From: JAKFWF01 sp031429105
Lineage (GTDB): Bacteria > Pseudomonadota > Alphaproteobacteria > Rhizobiales > Hyphomicrobiaceae
Reading direction: 5' to 3'
Length of the DNA stretch: 64,000 nucleotides
Assembly (NCBI GenBank): GCA_031429105.1
Contig: JANOYV010000138.1
Span: 89,335 to 153,334 of the forward strand
Positions 53,412 through 62,502 of this stretch are shown here, piece by piece; positions within the stretch are counted from its first letter, which is position 1, and each line of letters opens with the position of its first letter. The translations under genes and the position numbers were made by a program. The notes beneath the pieces were generated by a model. The model saw only the letters and a list, made by a program, of their open reading frames with translations, searched no databases and was not told the DNA's origin.

Positions 53412-54448
53412 GTTCAGGCCTTCGCCCAGCACTTCGTATTGTCCGCGCCGGACCTGCGTGCACCTTGCAGGACGAGGGACGGCGCGGTTTCCTGCGCTTT
53501 GGCGTGACGACCGCCGGTCCCATGGATTGGCTATCTCATGCCCGTGCGCGCTTGTTCGCCGGAATGGCGGCAGCCGGTGTCGCCATCGAGATCGGCCCCG
53601 GTGGGCTCGATGTCGAAGCGGACGGGGACAGCCTGCGCCTTGGAATTTGCGCTGACGGGTTCGCCGTGAAGTTGGCTGGTGACGTGCTGGATGCGCGCTG
53701 CGCCGTGACATTGAAGCCGGGTGAGCGCCTCGCGATCACCCCCGGCCCCACCAACGTCTGGGCATACCTCGCGTGGGCTGGGGATGCGTCGGTGGCGCCT
53801 GTGATGGGCAGCCTCTCGACCCACGTTCGATCTGGTGTTGGCCCGCTCGGTGGTGCGGCGCTGGCAACTGGAACGCTCATCCCAGTGCTGCCTCATGCGG
53901 GCACCGTTGAACAAACAACGCTTGAATGGCCACTTGAGGGACAAGCACCTGGCGGCACCGTCCGCTTCGTTCCGGGCCCGCAGGCTGACTATTTTTCGCC
54001 CGAGGCATTCGCTGCGTTTTGTGCCTCACCCTACAAGGTCACCAACCGCAGCGATCGCATGGGCTATCGGCTCGATGGCCCGCAGGTTGCCCATGCACGC
54101 GGCCACGACATCGTGTCAGACGGCATTGCAATGGGCGCCATTCAAATCCCGGGCGATGGCCTGCCGATTGTACTGATGGCTGACCGCCAACCGACCGGCG
54201 GTTATCCGAAGATTGGCACTGTCATCCGTGCCGATTTGCCGAAACTGGCGCAGGCCCGCGCCGGGTCAGAAATTCGGTTCCAGCCGGTATCAATTGCGGA
54301 AGCGGTTGCAGCACTCAAAACTGCCGTCCCGACTGTTGCGCAGGTGACTGCAACCGGTCGACCACGTGGCGGTCTGGACCTCGAACGATTGCGATCGGGT
54401 GACTACGCAAGTGGCATCGTCAACGCTCTGACGCCGCCTGGAAACTGA
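53408..54448 (+). CDS. pxpC: 5-oxoprolinase subunit C
   Basis: This 346-residue AHS2/KipA-type protein of the biotin-dependent carboxyltransferase-like family has CTLQDEGRRGFLRFGVTTAG, PMDWLSHARARLF, IEIGPGGLDVEAD, NRSDRMGYRLDGP, SDGIAMGAIQIPGDG and LMADRQPTGGYPKIGTVI. It partners PxpB. Its position completes a pxpA-B-C set with ATGA overlaps throughout, so the complex is made stoichiometrically. No biotin carrier is present. Confidence 0.91.
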   Translation: MSSGLRPALRIVRAGPACTLQDEGRRGFLRFGVTTAGPMDWLSHARARLFAGMAAAGVAIEIGPGGLDVEADGDSLRLGICADGFAVKLAGDVLDARCAVTLKPGERLAITPGPTNVWAYLAWAGDASVAPVMGSLSTHVRSGVGPLGGAALATGTLIPVLPHAGTVEQTTLEWPLEGQAPGGTVRFVPGPQADYFSPEAFAAFCASPYKVTNRSDRMGYRLDGPQVAHARGHDIVSDGIAMGAIQIPGDGLPIVLMADRQPTGGYPKIGTVIRADLPKLAQARAGSEIRFQPVSIAEAVAALKTAVPTVAQVTATGRPRGGLDLERLRSGDYASGIVNALTPPGN

Positions 54449-54474
54449 ATACGAAATCCGATGGAGACTTGATC

Positions 54475-55251
54475 ATGCACGCCCACATCGTCGTCGCTCA
54501 TCCCGAACCAAAGTCGTACAACGCGCATCTGGCGGCAACGGCGCGGCGCGCACTGGAGGAGACCGGTGCATCGGTCACGGTATCTGATCTCTACCAGATG
54601 AACTTTGATCCGTGCGAGCGTAGCAGCCATTTTAAGCAGCCGCTGGATGGTTCACGCTTCGATGTGCAAGCCGAGCAACGTCATGCCTCTGCGAACGGCA
54701 CGGTCCCCCCTGACGTTGCCGCCGAGATTGCCCGCATGGAGCAGGCCGACCTGCTGATCCTGCAGTATCCCATGTGGTGGCATCTGCCGCCCGCAATCCT
54801 GAAAGGATGGTTCGACCGCGTCTTTATTTACGGCGATGTCTACACCAGTAAGCAGCGCTTCGAGAATGGCCGCTTTGTCGGCAAAAAAGCGATGTTGTCC
54901 GTCACTGTCGGCACCAGTGAGGCAACCTACGCCTATAATGGCCGCAGCGGCGACATAGACTTGTTGTTGTGGCCGATCAATTTCTCACTCGCCTACGTCG
55001 GCTATCAAGTTCTTAAGCCCTTCGTTGCTTATGGCGTCGAGGCTGGTCTGCGTTATTCCGATGCCGCCACGATTGAAGCGCGCTTGAAGGGAATTGAGAC
55101 CGAATGGACGGCAACCTTGAAGACAATCGACAAAATTCCAACGGTACCATTCAATGCCATGGCAGACTGGGGGGCAGACGGGTTGATTAAACCTGAAGCG
55201 CCAAGTTTCTCAGCCTTCATGCGTAAGAAAGAGCATCTTGATCTCACGTAA
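54475..55251 (+). CDS. NAD(P)H:quinone oxidoreductase-like flavoprotein
   Basis: This 258-residue flavodoxin-fold protein is of the NQO/KefF (DT-diaphorase) family. Motifs are IVVAHPEPKSYNAHLA, LILQYPMWWHLPPAILKGWF and DRVFIYGDVY, with SVTVGTSEATY for FMN contacts. It would reduce quinones or other electrophiles with NAD(P)H. ATG 54475 is preferred over TTG 54469, since GGAG (54463-54466) is 8 bases away. It follows pxpC by 26 bases in the same run. Confidence 0.85.
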   Translation: MHAHIVVAHPEPKSYNAHLAATARRALEETGASVTVSDLYQMNFDPCERSSHFKQPLDGSRFDVQAEQRHASANGTVPPDVAAEIARMEQADLLILQYPMWWHLPPAILKGWFDRVFIYGDVYTSKQRFENGRFVGKKAMLSVTVGTSEATYAYNGRSGDIDLLLWPINFSLAYVGYQVLKPFVAYGVEAGLRYSDAATIEARLKGIETEWTATLKTIDKIPTVPFNAMADWGADGLIKPEAPSFSAFMRKKEHLDLT

Positions 55252-55285
55252 TCGGGTATTCGATTTTGGTTTGTAGGGGGTTGCC

Positions 55286-56224
55286 ATGCGGATGATCGAT
55301 GCGGCTGAAATCAAGCGGGTGCTCTCGTTTCCGAAGCTGATCGCAGGCCTTGAGGCAGCGCACCGCCGCCCACGGATGGAAGCTCAGGACGGCCACATGG
55401 GCTCGGAGACGGAACTCTACTTCGTCCGCCACGCCGTCGATCCGGGCCGCTATATGGCGAGTAAGTTGATCACCAGCTTTCCCAAGAACCTCGGCAGCGG
55501 CAAGCTGCCAGCGGTACAGGCAGTGTGCGTTCTGTTCGATGGAGCGAACGGTCAACCATTGGCCGTGCTCGACGGCACAGAAATCACCTATTGGCGCACG
55601 GCGGCTGACTCAGCGCTGGGTGCCAAGATCTTAGCACCGCCTACGCCTGAGGTGATGCTTGTTGTGGGCGCTGGCGAGATGTCGCGCTGGCTGGTGCGTG
55701 CCCATCGCACGGTGCGCCCGTCATTGCGCCGCGTGATGATCTGGAATCGCACGCCGGAGCGGGCCGAGGCGGTGGCTGCCGAACTACGCCAGGAAGGCGT
55801 TGACGCGGTATGCGTCACCGATCTCGACGAAGCGACCCGCCAGGCCGATTTGATTTCGACCTGCACACGCTCGCGTGAACCGCTCATCAAGGGGCGCAAT
55901 CTGAAACCGGGCGTTCATCTCGATCTGGTTGGCGGGTACACGCCGCAGACCCGTGAGGCAGATGATGAAGCAGCGGCGCGCGCCCGTGTGTTCGTTGATT
56001 TGCGCGCGTCAGCATTCGATGGTGTCGGCGACATTCTGCAACCAATTGCGAGCGGCGCGATCCGTGAAACCGACGTGCTCGGCGATCACTACGATCTGGC
56101 TAGCGGTCTGGTCGGTCGCAAGGCTGCCTCCGACATCACGTTTTTCAAAAACGCTGGCGGTGGGCATCTCGATCTGATGACCTGCGAAGTTGTGTACAAC
56201 GCAGTCGTAGGTGGTGTGGGCTAA
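55286..56224 (+). CDS. Ornithine cyclodeaminase/mu-crystallin family protein
   Basis: This 312-residue protein begins with the mu-crystallin-like domain (AAEIKRVLSFPKLIAGLEAA). A Rossmann domain follows, with VVGAGEMSRWLVRAHRTVRPS, MIWNRTPERAEAVAAEL, LISTCTRSREPLIKGR and HLDLVGGYTPQTREAD. Members reduce or deaminate cyclic imines such as pyrroline-2-carboxylate, or act on 1-piperideine or alanine. Substrate unknown. AGGGGG precedes ATG. The neighbouring pxp genes suggest a link to cyclic amino acids. Confidence 0.85.
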   Translation: MRMIDAAEIKRVLSFPKLIAGLEAAHRRPRMEAQDGHMGSETELYFVRHAVDPGRYMASKLITSFPKNLGSGKLPAVQAVCVLFDGANGQPLAVLDGTEITYWRTAADSALGAKILAPPTPEVMLVVGAGEMSRWLVRAHRTVRPSLRRVMIWNRTPERAEAVAAELRQEGVDAVCVTDLDEATRQADLISTCTRSREPLIKGRNLKPGVHLDLVGGYTPQTREADDEAAARARVFVDLRASAFDGVGDILQPIASGAIRETDVLGDHYDLASGLVGRKAASDITFFKNAGGGHLDLMTCEVVYNAVVGGVG

Positions 56225-56270
56225 TCTTGGCTGACGCATTTTCGCGGTACGTACCGGAGGCATAAAGCGA

Positions 56271-57185
56271 ATGTCCAATCCAGCGCTATCTATCCATGGC
56301 GTGACGCACACGCAGCCATCGATCACTGTCCCAGCCGGCGCTACCGACTGCCACGTCCACGTGTTTGGCCCCGGTGAAACGTTTCCGTGGTCGCCGTCGC
56401 GGGTGTATACGCCGGGCGATGCGTCGGTCGAGAGTTTGCTCGCCCATCAAACGGCTCTCAAGCTATCGCGTGTGGTCGTGGTGCATCCAAGCCCCTACGG
56501 CACGGACAATGCGTGCACGCTTGATGCGCTGCGGCGGCTGGGCGCGCGCGCACGCGGCGTCGCCGTGATCGATCCCGCAGCGATCACGGACGCAGAACTG
56601 GTCGCGATGCAGGATGTTGGGATCAAAGGGTGCCGGGCCAACCTGCAGACTGGGGGCGTCTCGGACCCGAACGTGTCCTGGGATATCTTGCGACGATTGC
56701 GTGATCGGATTTCGCCGCTCGGATGGCATGTGCAGGTGTTCACCAGTCTCGCCGTCATCGAGGCGCTGCATGATCGGCTGAAGGACTTCGGCGTGATGTT
56801 GGTTGTCGATCATTTTGGCGGCGCAAAGTCAGCCCTCGGCATCGACCAACCCGGGTTCGCGGCACTTTTATCGCTCGTCGCCAAAGGCCAGGCTTACGTG
56901 AAGCTATCGGCCGCGTACCGGGTCAGCGACCAGCCTGGCGCCATTGACGTTCTACCGCTGGCGCAAGCCTTGATCGCAGCCAACCCGGACCGTACGCTAT
57001 GGGGCTCGGATTGGCCGCATCCCGGCGGCGCCAGGCGCGAGGGCGCATTGCGCGACGAAATCGAGCCGTTTCACGCCATCGACGATGGCGAAGCTCTCGA
57101 TCACCTTGCGTCCTGGACGGGCGTTGATGCAACTCTGCTGCGCCGCATTCTGGTCGACAATCCCGCTCGTCTTTACGGCTTCTGA
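56271..57185 (+). CDS. Amidohydrolase family 2 (PDC-hydrolase-like)
   Basis: This 304-residue TIM-barrel metal hydrolase (COG3618-type) has GATDCHVHVFGP (the HxH metal site), VVVHPSPYGTDNACTLDALR, CRANLQTGG, VVDHFGGAKSALGI, AYVKLSAAYRVS and LWGSDWPHPGG (late metal-binding Asp). The closest known role is hydrolysis of 2-pyrone-4,6-dicarboxylate or lactones. CGGAGG precedes ATG by about 10 bases. It is the last gene of the LysR-divergent run, which probably ends here. Confidence 0.86.
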   Translation: MSNPALSIHGVTHTQPSITVPAGATDCHVHVFGPGETFPWSPSRVYTPGDASVESLLAHQTALKLSRVVVVHPSPYGTDNACTLDALRRLGARARGVAVIDPAAITDAELVAMQDVGIKGCRANLQTGGVSDPNVSWDILRRLRDRISPLGWHVQVFTSLAVIEALHDRLKDFGVMLVVDHFGGAKSALGIDQPGFAALLSLVAKGQAYVKLSAAYRVSDQPGAIDVLPLAQALIAANPDRTLWGSDWPHPGGARREGALRDEIEPFHAIDDGEALDHLASWTGVDATLLRRILVDNPARLYGF

Positions 57186-57294
57186 CGTTTCACCCAACTG
57201 TATATGCTAGCGGGGTGCCGAGGCCGCGTCGCTTCGAGCGGGCGCTGTGCGATGCGGTATGACGAGAGGCAAATAGGGGCAGGGACTAGACGCG

Positions 57295-57789
57295 ATGACG
57301 GAAGATCAAACGGTCCCTCAACCGACGGCGCGACTGATCGCCATCACGCTCGATGAAGGCTCGATCACACGTCCGAGCGCCAATATCGACCACGAGCGCG
57401 AGGTGGCAATCTTCGACATTCTGGATGGCAATCATTTTGCCCTCGTTGGCCGCGACGACGGTCCTTACAAACTCAATATCGGGATTGCCGACGATCGCTT
57501 GGTGTTTGCGGTCGGCACCGAGACGCAGGATGCGGTTGTCACCCACCTGCTGTCGCTATCGCCACTCAGGCGGATCATGAAGGACTACTTCATTGTCTGT
57601 GACAGTTACTATCAGGCGATCCGAACCGCGCCGCCTTCGCGGATCCAGGCCATCGATATGGGCCGTCGCGGTTTGCACGACGAAGGCAGTCGCCTGCTGG
57701 TGCAGCGGCTCGATGGTAAAATCACGCTTGATCACGACACGGCGCGGCGGTTGTTCACGCTGATCTGCGCCCTGCATTGGAGAGGATAA
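57295..57789 (+). CDS. UPF0262 family protein
   Basis: This 164-residue protein of the alphaproteobacterial UPF0262 family shows ARLIAITLDEGSITRPSANI, DHEREVAIFDILDGNHFAL, LRRIMKDYFIVCDSYYQAIR and the end LFTLICALHWRG. No function is known. It starts 109 bases after the amidohydrolase stop and is followed after 7 bases by a low-molecular-weight phosphatase gene, its usual partner. Confidence 0.9.
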   Translation: MTEDQTVPQPTARLIAITLDEGSITRPSANIDHEREVAIFDILDGNHFALVGRDDGPYKLNIGIADDRLVFAVGTETQDAVVTHLLSLSPLRRIMKDYFIVCDSYYQAIRTAPPSRIQAIDMGRRGLHDEGSRLLVQRLDGKITLDHDTARRLFTLICALHWRG

Positions 57790-57796
57790 GCCCAAC

Positions 57797-58267
57797 GTGA
57801 CCGGCGACGTGGAAGGCGCTCCAGAGCTGCCGGCCGCAGTGCTTTTCGCCTGCACGATGAATGCTGTGCGATCACCCATGGCGGTTGCCATCATGGGGCA
57901 CTTGGCCGGTCGCCGCGTCTATACGACGTCGGCTGGCGTCAGGGCCGGCGAGACCGATCCGTTTGTGATTGCCGTAATGGACGAGATCGGCATTGACGTG
58001 ACCAAGCACAAGCCGCAGACGTTCTCCGATCTCAACGACACATCGTTCGACCTGATCGTGACGCTATCGCCGGAAGCCCATCACCAAGCACTGGAGATGA
58101 CGCGCACGATGGCGGTCGATGTCGAATATTGGCCAACCTTCGATGCCTCGATCATGGTCGGCTCCGGCAACCGCGAGCAGGTGCTCGCCTCTTATCGACA
58201 GGTGCGAGATCTATTGTTCCTGAAAATCAAGAAGCGGTTTGGCTTAAGCGGTGGGCCGTCGGTCTAA
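57797..58267 (+). CDS. Low-molecular-weight protein tyrosine phosphatase family protein
   Basis: This 156-residue protein has the CX5R phosphatase loop with FACTMNAVRSPMAVAIMGH (about residues 14-32). A late Asp region follows (EYWPTFDASIM) in place of the DP loop. It also has GETDPFVIAVMDEIGID. It is either a tyrosine phosphatase or an arsenate-reductase-like member. GTG 57797 is the start, 7 bases after the UPF0262 stop; no other start fits. Confidence 0.85.
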   Translation: MTGDVEGAPELPAAVLFACTMNAVRSPMAVAIMGHLAGRRVYTTSAGVRAGETDPFVIAVMDEIGIDVTKHKPQTFSDLNDTSFDLIVTLSPEAHHQALEMTRTMAVDVEYWPTFDASIMVGSGNREQVLASYRQVRDLLFLKIKKRFGLSGGPSV

Positions 58268-58395
58268 GGAACCTGTTAAATCGGTGCTAAGCTCCAGCTA
58301 GGCACAAGCTGCTGCGAGCCAAGCGGTTGGCTACGTCATCTAATCTCTCCTTCGAATTGGCGGGGGCGAAGCGACACAAGGTCAATTGAATTTCT

Positions 58396-60063
58396 ATGAT
58401 CCGGGTTACCGAATTGAAGCTGCCGCTCGACCATGCGGCCACCGACATCGAGGCAGCGCTGCTGGCCCGGCTTGAGATCTCGCGCGACCAGTTGGTCGGC
58501 TTCACGCTGTTTCGACGCGGATCGGATGCGCGCAAGCGCACCGCGATCCAACTCGTTTACGCGCTAGACGTCGAAGTGCGCGACGAAGCAGCTCTGCTTG
58601 CCCGCTTTGCCGACGACCACAACGTCAAGCCGACGCCGGACATGAGCTATCGGCCGGTGGCGCGGGCAACCGGAACTGAGACCCATCGCCCCATCGTGAT
58701 CGGCGCCGGGCCGTGCGGGCTATTCGCGGCGTTGATCCTGGCCGAGGCAGGCTTTCGCCCAATTATCATCGAGCGAGGCACCATTGTGCGCCAACGCACC
58801 AAGGACACTTGGGGCCTGTGGCGGCACGGGGTGCTTAAGCCAGAATCGAATGTGCAGTTCGGCGAAGGCGGCGCTGGCACCTTCTCGGACGGCAAGCTGT
58901 ACAGCCAAATTAAAGACCCGAAGCACCAGGGTCGCAAAGTTCTAACAGCGTTCGTCGAAGCCGGTGCACCGGCCGAGATCCTGACCGACGCCAAGCCACA
59001 CATCGGCACGTTTCGATTGGTGACGATGGTTGAAAGTATGCGCGCCAAGATCGAAGCGCTGGGCGGCGAGTATCGGTTCGAGACGCGCGTAGTCGAGCTT
59101 GAACTGATCAAATCAGATGGCGCCAAGCCGCGTGTCACCGGCGTGCATTTGAGCACTGGCGAGACGTTGGCTGCTTCCCATGTCGTGGTCGCGGTCGGAC
59201 ACAGCGCGCGCGATACCTTCGAGATGTTACACGAGGCTGGCATCTTCATGGAGCCTAAGCCGTTCTCGATCGGTTTTCGCATCGAACATCCACAGTCGCT
59301 GATTGATCGCGCGCGCTTCGGCAATACGGCCGGAAACAAGGATCTGGGTGCAGCCGACTACAAGCTCGTGCATCATGCAAGTAACGGCCGAAGCGTTTAC
59401 TCGTTTTGCATGTGCCCCGGTGGCACAGTCGTTGCTGCAACTTCGGAGCCGGGCCGCGTCGTCACCAACGGCATGAGCCAGTATTCGCGTGCCGAGCGAA
59501 ACGCAAACGCCGGCATCGTCGTTGGCATCACGCCGGCCGACTATCCAGGCGGCATGTTGGCCGGGATTGCGTTCCAGCGCCATTGGGAAGCCCAAGCCTT
59601 TGTGGCCGGTGGAGGAACCTATGCGGCACCGGCGCAGCGCGTTGGGGATTTCGTCGCGGGCAGGCCCTCGACGACCCTTGGCGCCGTGATCCCGTCCTAT
59701 AAACCGGGTGTGACGCCAACCGATCTTTCGACGTGCCTGCCTGATTATTGCATTGCTGCGATCCGCGAGGCGTTACCGGCCTTCGAAAAGCAAATTAAAG
59801 GTTTTGGACTGGCCGATGCCGTGCTGACGGGGGTTGAAACGCGAACGTCGGCTCCGGTCCGCATGACGCGCGACGCAACTTGGCAAAGCCTTGGTCTGCA
59901 AGGCCTTTATCCAGCTGGCGAGGGGGCAGGTTATGCCGGTGGTATTCTGTCTGCGGGCGTCGATGGTATTAGGGCTGCAGAGGCCGTAGCGCTCAGCATA
60001 ACAGGCAGCGGTCCCCCCCCTGTCTATCGGGGCTCCGGCGATGGTGGCATCACTTATGGGTAG
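58396..60063 (+). CDS. COG2509-type FAD-dependent dehydrogenase
   Basis: This 555-residue flavoprotein has an N-terminal domain of about 90 residues (LPLDHAATDIEAALLARLEI). It then has the dinucleotide motif VIGAGPCGLFAALILAEAGF (about 98-117) with IIERG, followed by NVQFGEGGAGTFSDGKLYSQ and VVVAVGHSARDTFEMLHEAG. The C-terminal FAD region has EGAGYAGGILSAGVDGIRAA. The family is widespread and uncharacterised. The gene stands alone with its own ATG; a 128-bp region precedes it with no recognised site. Confidence 0.85.
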   Translation: MIRVTELKLPLDHAATDIEAALLARLEISRDQLVGFTLFRRGSDARKRTAIQLVYALDVEVRDEAALLARFADDHNVKPTPDMSYRPVARATGTETHRPIVIGAGPCGLFAALILAEAGFRPIIIERGTIVRQRTKDTWGLWRHGVLKPESNVQFGEGGAGTFSDGKLYSQIKDPKHQGRKVLTAFVEAGAPAEILTDAKPHIGTFRLVTMVESMRAKIEALGGEYRFETRVVELELIKSDGAKPRVTGVHLSTGETLAASHVVVAVGHSARDTFEMLHEAGIFMEPKPFSIGFRIEHPQSLIDRARFGNTAGNKDLGAADYKLVHHASNGRSVYSFCMCPGGTVVAATSEPGRVVTNGMSQYSRAERNANAGIVVGITPADYPGGMLAGIAFQRHWEAQAFVAGGGTYAAPAQRVGDFVAGRPSTTLGAVIPSYKPGVTPTDLSTCLPDYCIAAIREALPAFEKQIKGFGLADAVLTGVETRTSAPVRMTRDATWQSLGLQGLYPAGEGAGYAGGILSAGVDGIRAAEAVALSITGSGPPPVYRGSGDGGITYG

Positions 60064-60123
60064 GCGGCGGATTTGGCTAATCTGCCATGACGGCTACGTG
60101 TACTCAAATTATGCTAGGGCCTC

Positions 60124-60152
60124 TTGAAGGTTTCACACAGTGACGCCATAAC
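60124..60152 (+). promoter_or_regulatory. Possible promoter of the glutamate-cysteine ligase gene
   Basis: TTGAAG (60124-60129), a 17-base spacer and CATAAC (60147-60152) match the sigma70 consensus at 4 of 6 positions each. The site is 93 bases before the gshA ATG. Weak by sequence alone. Confidence 0.3.
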
Positions 60153-60244
60153 CACTAAGGCAATCGCTTCGAAATATCCGAACTAACGAACCAAGGCCAT
60201 TATGCCTCGATTTGTATCTCGTCTTGCTGACGGGGGAGGACGCT

Positions 60245-61627
60245 ATGTCGACCAAGCAATCAACCGGCCGCAGCCCGACGATCGAGCATCGCGACGATCT
60301 TATCGCGTGGATTGCGGCGGGCGAGCGCCCGACCGGCGACCTGCTGATCGGCACTGAGCACGAGAAATTCGTCTTTCGCAAGAAGGGCTTGGCTCCGGTC
60401 ACCTATGAGGGGCGCGATGGCATTCGCGCACTGATGGAAGGCATGATCGAGCGCTTCGGCTGGGAGCCGATCATGGAGGGCCGTCATATCATCGCGTTGA
60501 AGCGCCCCGAGGGCCAGGGCATCGAGAACGTGTCGCTCGAGCCGGGCGGGCAGTTCGAGCTGTCTGGTGCGCCGTTGCTGACCCTTCACGACGTCGCTGC
60601 CGAAACCGCCAAGCACCTGCACGAGGTAAAAACGATCGGTGACGATCTGGGTCTGGGCTTCCTGGGGGCTGGCTTCTCGCCCAATTGGACCCTCGCTGAA
60701 ACGCCGCAAATGCCGAAGCAGCGCTACGGCGTGATGACGCGCTACATGCCGCAAGTGGGCAAGCACGGCCTCGACATGATGTATCGGACGTCGACGATCC
60801 AGGTGAACCTGGATTTCCGCTCCGAGGCTGACATGGTCAAGAAATTCCGCGTATCGTTGGCACTCCAGGCACTGGCAATGGCACTGTTTGCCGCCTCGCC
60901 TTTCAAGGAGGGCAAGCCCAACGGCTTCAAAACGCTGCGCTCGGAAGTGTGGCGCGATACCGACCGCAACCGCACCGGCATCCTTCCGTTCGTGTTCGAA
61001 AACGGCATGTGTTACGACCGATATGTCGAATATGCCCTGAACGTGCCGATGTACTTCGTGTATCGCGATGGCCAATACATAGATGTCGCCGGCGCCTCGT
61101 TCCGCGACTTCATGGCGGGCAAGTTGCCGCAGTTGCCGGGCGAGCGACCGACGATCGACGCTTGGTCGGATCATCTGACCACGCTGTTTCCGGAAGTGCG
61201 CATGAAGCGCTTCCTCGAAATGCGTGGCGCCGACAGCGGGTCTGAGGCGAAGATTACTGCCCTACCGGCCTTCTGGGTTGGCTTACTCTACGATACCAAC
61301 GCGCTTGATGCGGCTTGGGACATGGTCAAGGGTTGGTCGGAAGACGAGCGCCAGGATTTGCGCAACGAGGTGCCCAAGCACGCGCTCGCCGGTCGCTTCC
61401 GCCGCATGAAGGTGCTGGATCTGGCGCGTGAGGCGATGAAGATTTCACAGCACGGACTAACGGCCCGCCGCAAACTCGATGCAAAGGGGCGCGACGAGAC
61501 CCTGCACCTTGATTGCCTGCGGGAGATCGTCGATAGCGGCCGCACCACCGCTGACGATATGCTGCAAAAGTTCAACACGGACTGGAAGGGGCGCACCGAT
61601 CCAGTGTTCGAGGAGTATGCGTACTAA
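60245..61627 (+). CDS. gshA: Glutamate-cysteine ligase, plant/alphaproteobacterial type
   Basis: This 460-residue enzyme makes gamma-glutamylcysteine, the first step of glutathione synthesis. Signs are LIGTEHEKFVFRKKGLAPV, NVSLEPGGQFELSGAP, GFSPNWTLAETPQMPKQRY, MYRTSTIQVNLDFRSE and DGQYIDVAGASFRDFM. The sequence is of the GCS2-like plant/alphaproteobacterial type, not the E. coli type. The family ends in an EEYAY-like tail, as here. GGGGGAGG precedes ATG 60245; the frame is open to 60212. Confidence 0.92.
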   Translation: MSTKQSTGRSPTIEHRDDLIAWIAAGERPTGDLLIGTEHEKFVFRKKGLAPVTYEGRDGIRALMEGMIERFGWEPIMEGRHIIALKRPEGQGIENVSLEPGGQFELSGAPLLTLHDVAAETAKHLHEVKTIGDDLGLGFLGAGFSPNWTLAETPQMPKQRYGVMTRYMPQVGKHGLDMMYRTSTIQVNLDFRSEADMVKKFRVSLALQALAMALFAASPFKEGKPNGFKTLRSEVWRDTDRNRTGILPFVFENGMCYDRYVEYALNVPMYFVYRDGQYIDVAGASFRDFMAGKLPQLPGERPTIDAWSDHLTTLFPEVRMKRFLEMRGADSGSEAKITALPAFWVGLLYDTNALDAAWDMVKGWSEDERQDLRNEVPKHALAGRFRRMKVLDLAREAMKISQHGLTARRKLDAKGRDETLHLDCLREIVDSGRTTADDMLQKFNTDWKGRTDPVFEEYAY

Positions 61628-61739
61628 GCAGGGCTGGGCAGCATTCAGGTGCAGACCTTGCGATCCAGTTCAGGTTGCGTTCATCGGGCGGGCGGTAATT
61701 TTGAAAGAATTGCAACCGCACCCAACGCAGGAGGGCACC

Positions 61740-61967
61740 GTGGATCGCAAATCGTTCGTTATTCGCGCTGGTTCAGTGCTCGCCGTAATGTTTGTGGGGC
61801 TAACTGCAGTGATCGCAGATGCAAGTCGGTCGTGCGCATTCGGGCAAGGCAATGCGTGCGCATCCACGTGCCGCAGCGCCTACAACGACTGCCGAATTGC
61901 AACGAAGGGCAGCGCCAGTTGCGACGCCCAGTTCCAGGCCTGCATGCAGAGTTGCGTACGTCGCTAG
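61740..61967 (+). CDS. Small Cys-rich secreted protein
   Basis: This 75-residue protein has a signal peptide (about residues 1-27, AGSVLAVMFVGLTAVIADA) and a short mature part with six or seven cysteines in paired spacing (SCAFGQGNACASTCR, NDCR, SCDAQFQACMQSCVRR). It may fold as a helical hairpin with disulfides. AGGAGGG (61729-61735) sits 4 bases before GTG 61740 and defines the start. Function unknown. Confidence 0.7.
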   Translation: MDRKSFVIRAGSVLAVMFVGLTAVIADASRSCAFGQGNACASTCRSAYNDCRIATKGSASCDAQFQACMQSCVRR

Positions 61968-62106
61968 CCTTTTAGCCACACGCAGGCCCATGGCCGCGAA
62001 CCACATACGGGCCGATGGCCGTATTCGTCGCGCGGGTACTCGCAATACCGGCGAATTGCGCTATGTTATGCGATAGGCTTCGTCTGGAATCATTGGATTA
62101 ACGCCC

Positions 62107-62502
62107 ATGTCCCTGCCAACGGTTGCTCCCAAGCGCCAACGCCCGAAGGTCATGACCTTGACCGATGCAGCAGCTGCGCGCGTCCAATCGATCATGGCGA
62201 CCAAGCCCGGTGTCGTGGGTTTGCGGATCGGCGTTAAAAAGGGTGGGTGCGCCGGCATGGAATACACCATGACCTGGGCCGAGACGCAGGACCGCTTCGA
62301 TGAAGTGGTCGAGGACAAGGGCGCTAAGGTTCTGATCGATCCGAAGGCTCTGCTTTATCTGCTTGGCACCGAAATGGACTACAAGACCGAGAAGCTGAAA
62401 TCCGAGTTCGTGTTCAACAACCCAAACCAGCATAGCGCCTGTGGCTGCGGCGAGAGCGTCAACCTCGTGCCGGTCACAAAGGACAAGCTCGTGCCGGTGT
62501 AA
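62107..62502 (+). CDS. A-type Fe-S carrier (HesB/IscA/SufA family)
   Basis: This 131-residue iron-sulfur carrier has the three expected cysteines: one in KKGGCAGMEYTM and two in the C-terminal ACGCGES. It also has VMTLTDAAAARVQSIMATK and an LLYLLGTEMDYKTEKLKSEF region with the usual G-x-x-D-Y. It would hold and pass on 2Fe-2S or 4Fe-4S clusters. The next gene starts within its stop (TAATG). Confidence 0.9.
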   Translation: MSLPTVAPKRQRPKVMTLTDAAAARVQSIMATKPGVVGLRIGVKKGGCAGMEYTMTWAETQDRFDEVVEDKGAKVLIDPKALLYLLGTEMDYKTEKLKSEFVFNNPNQHSACGCGESVNLVPVTKDKLVPV

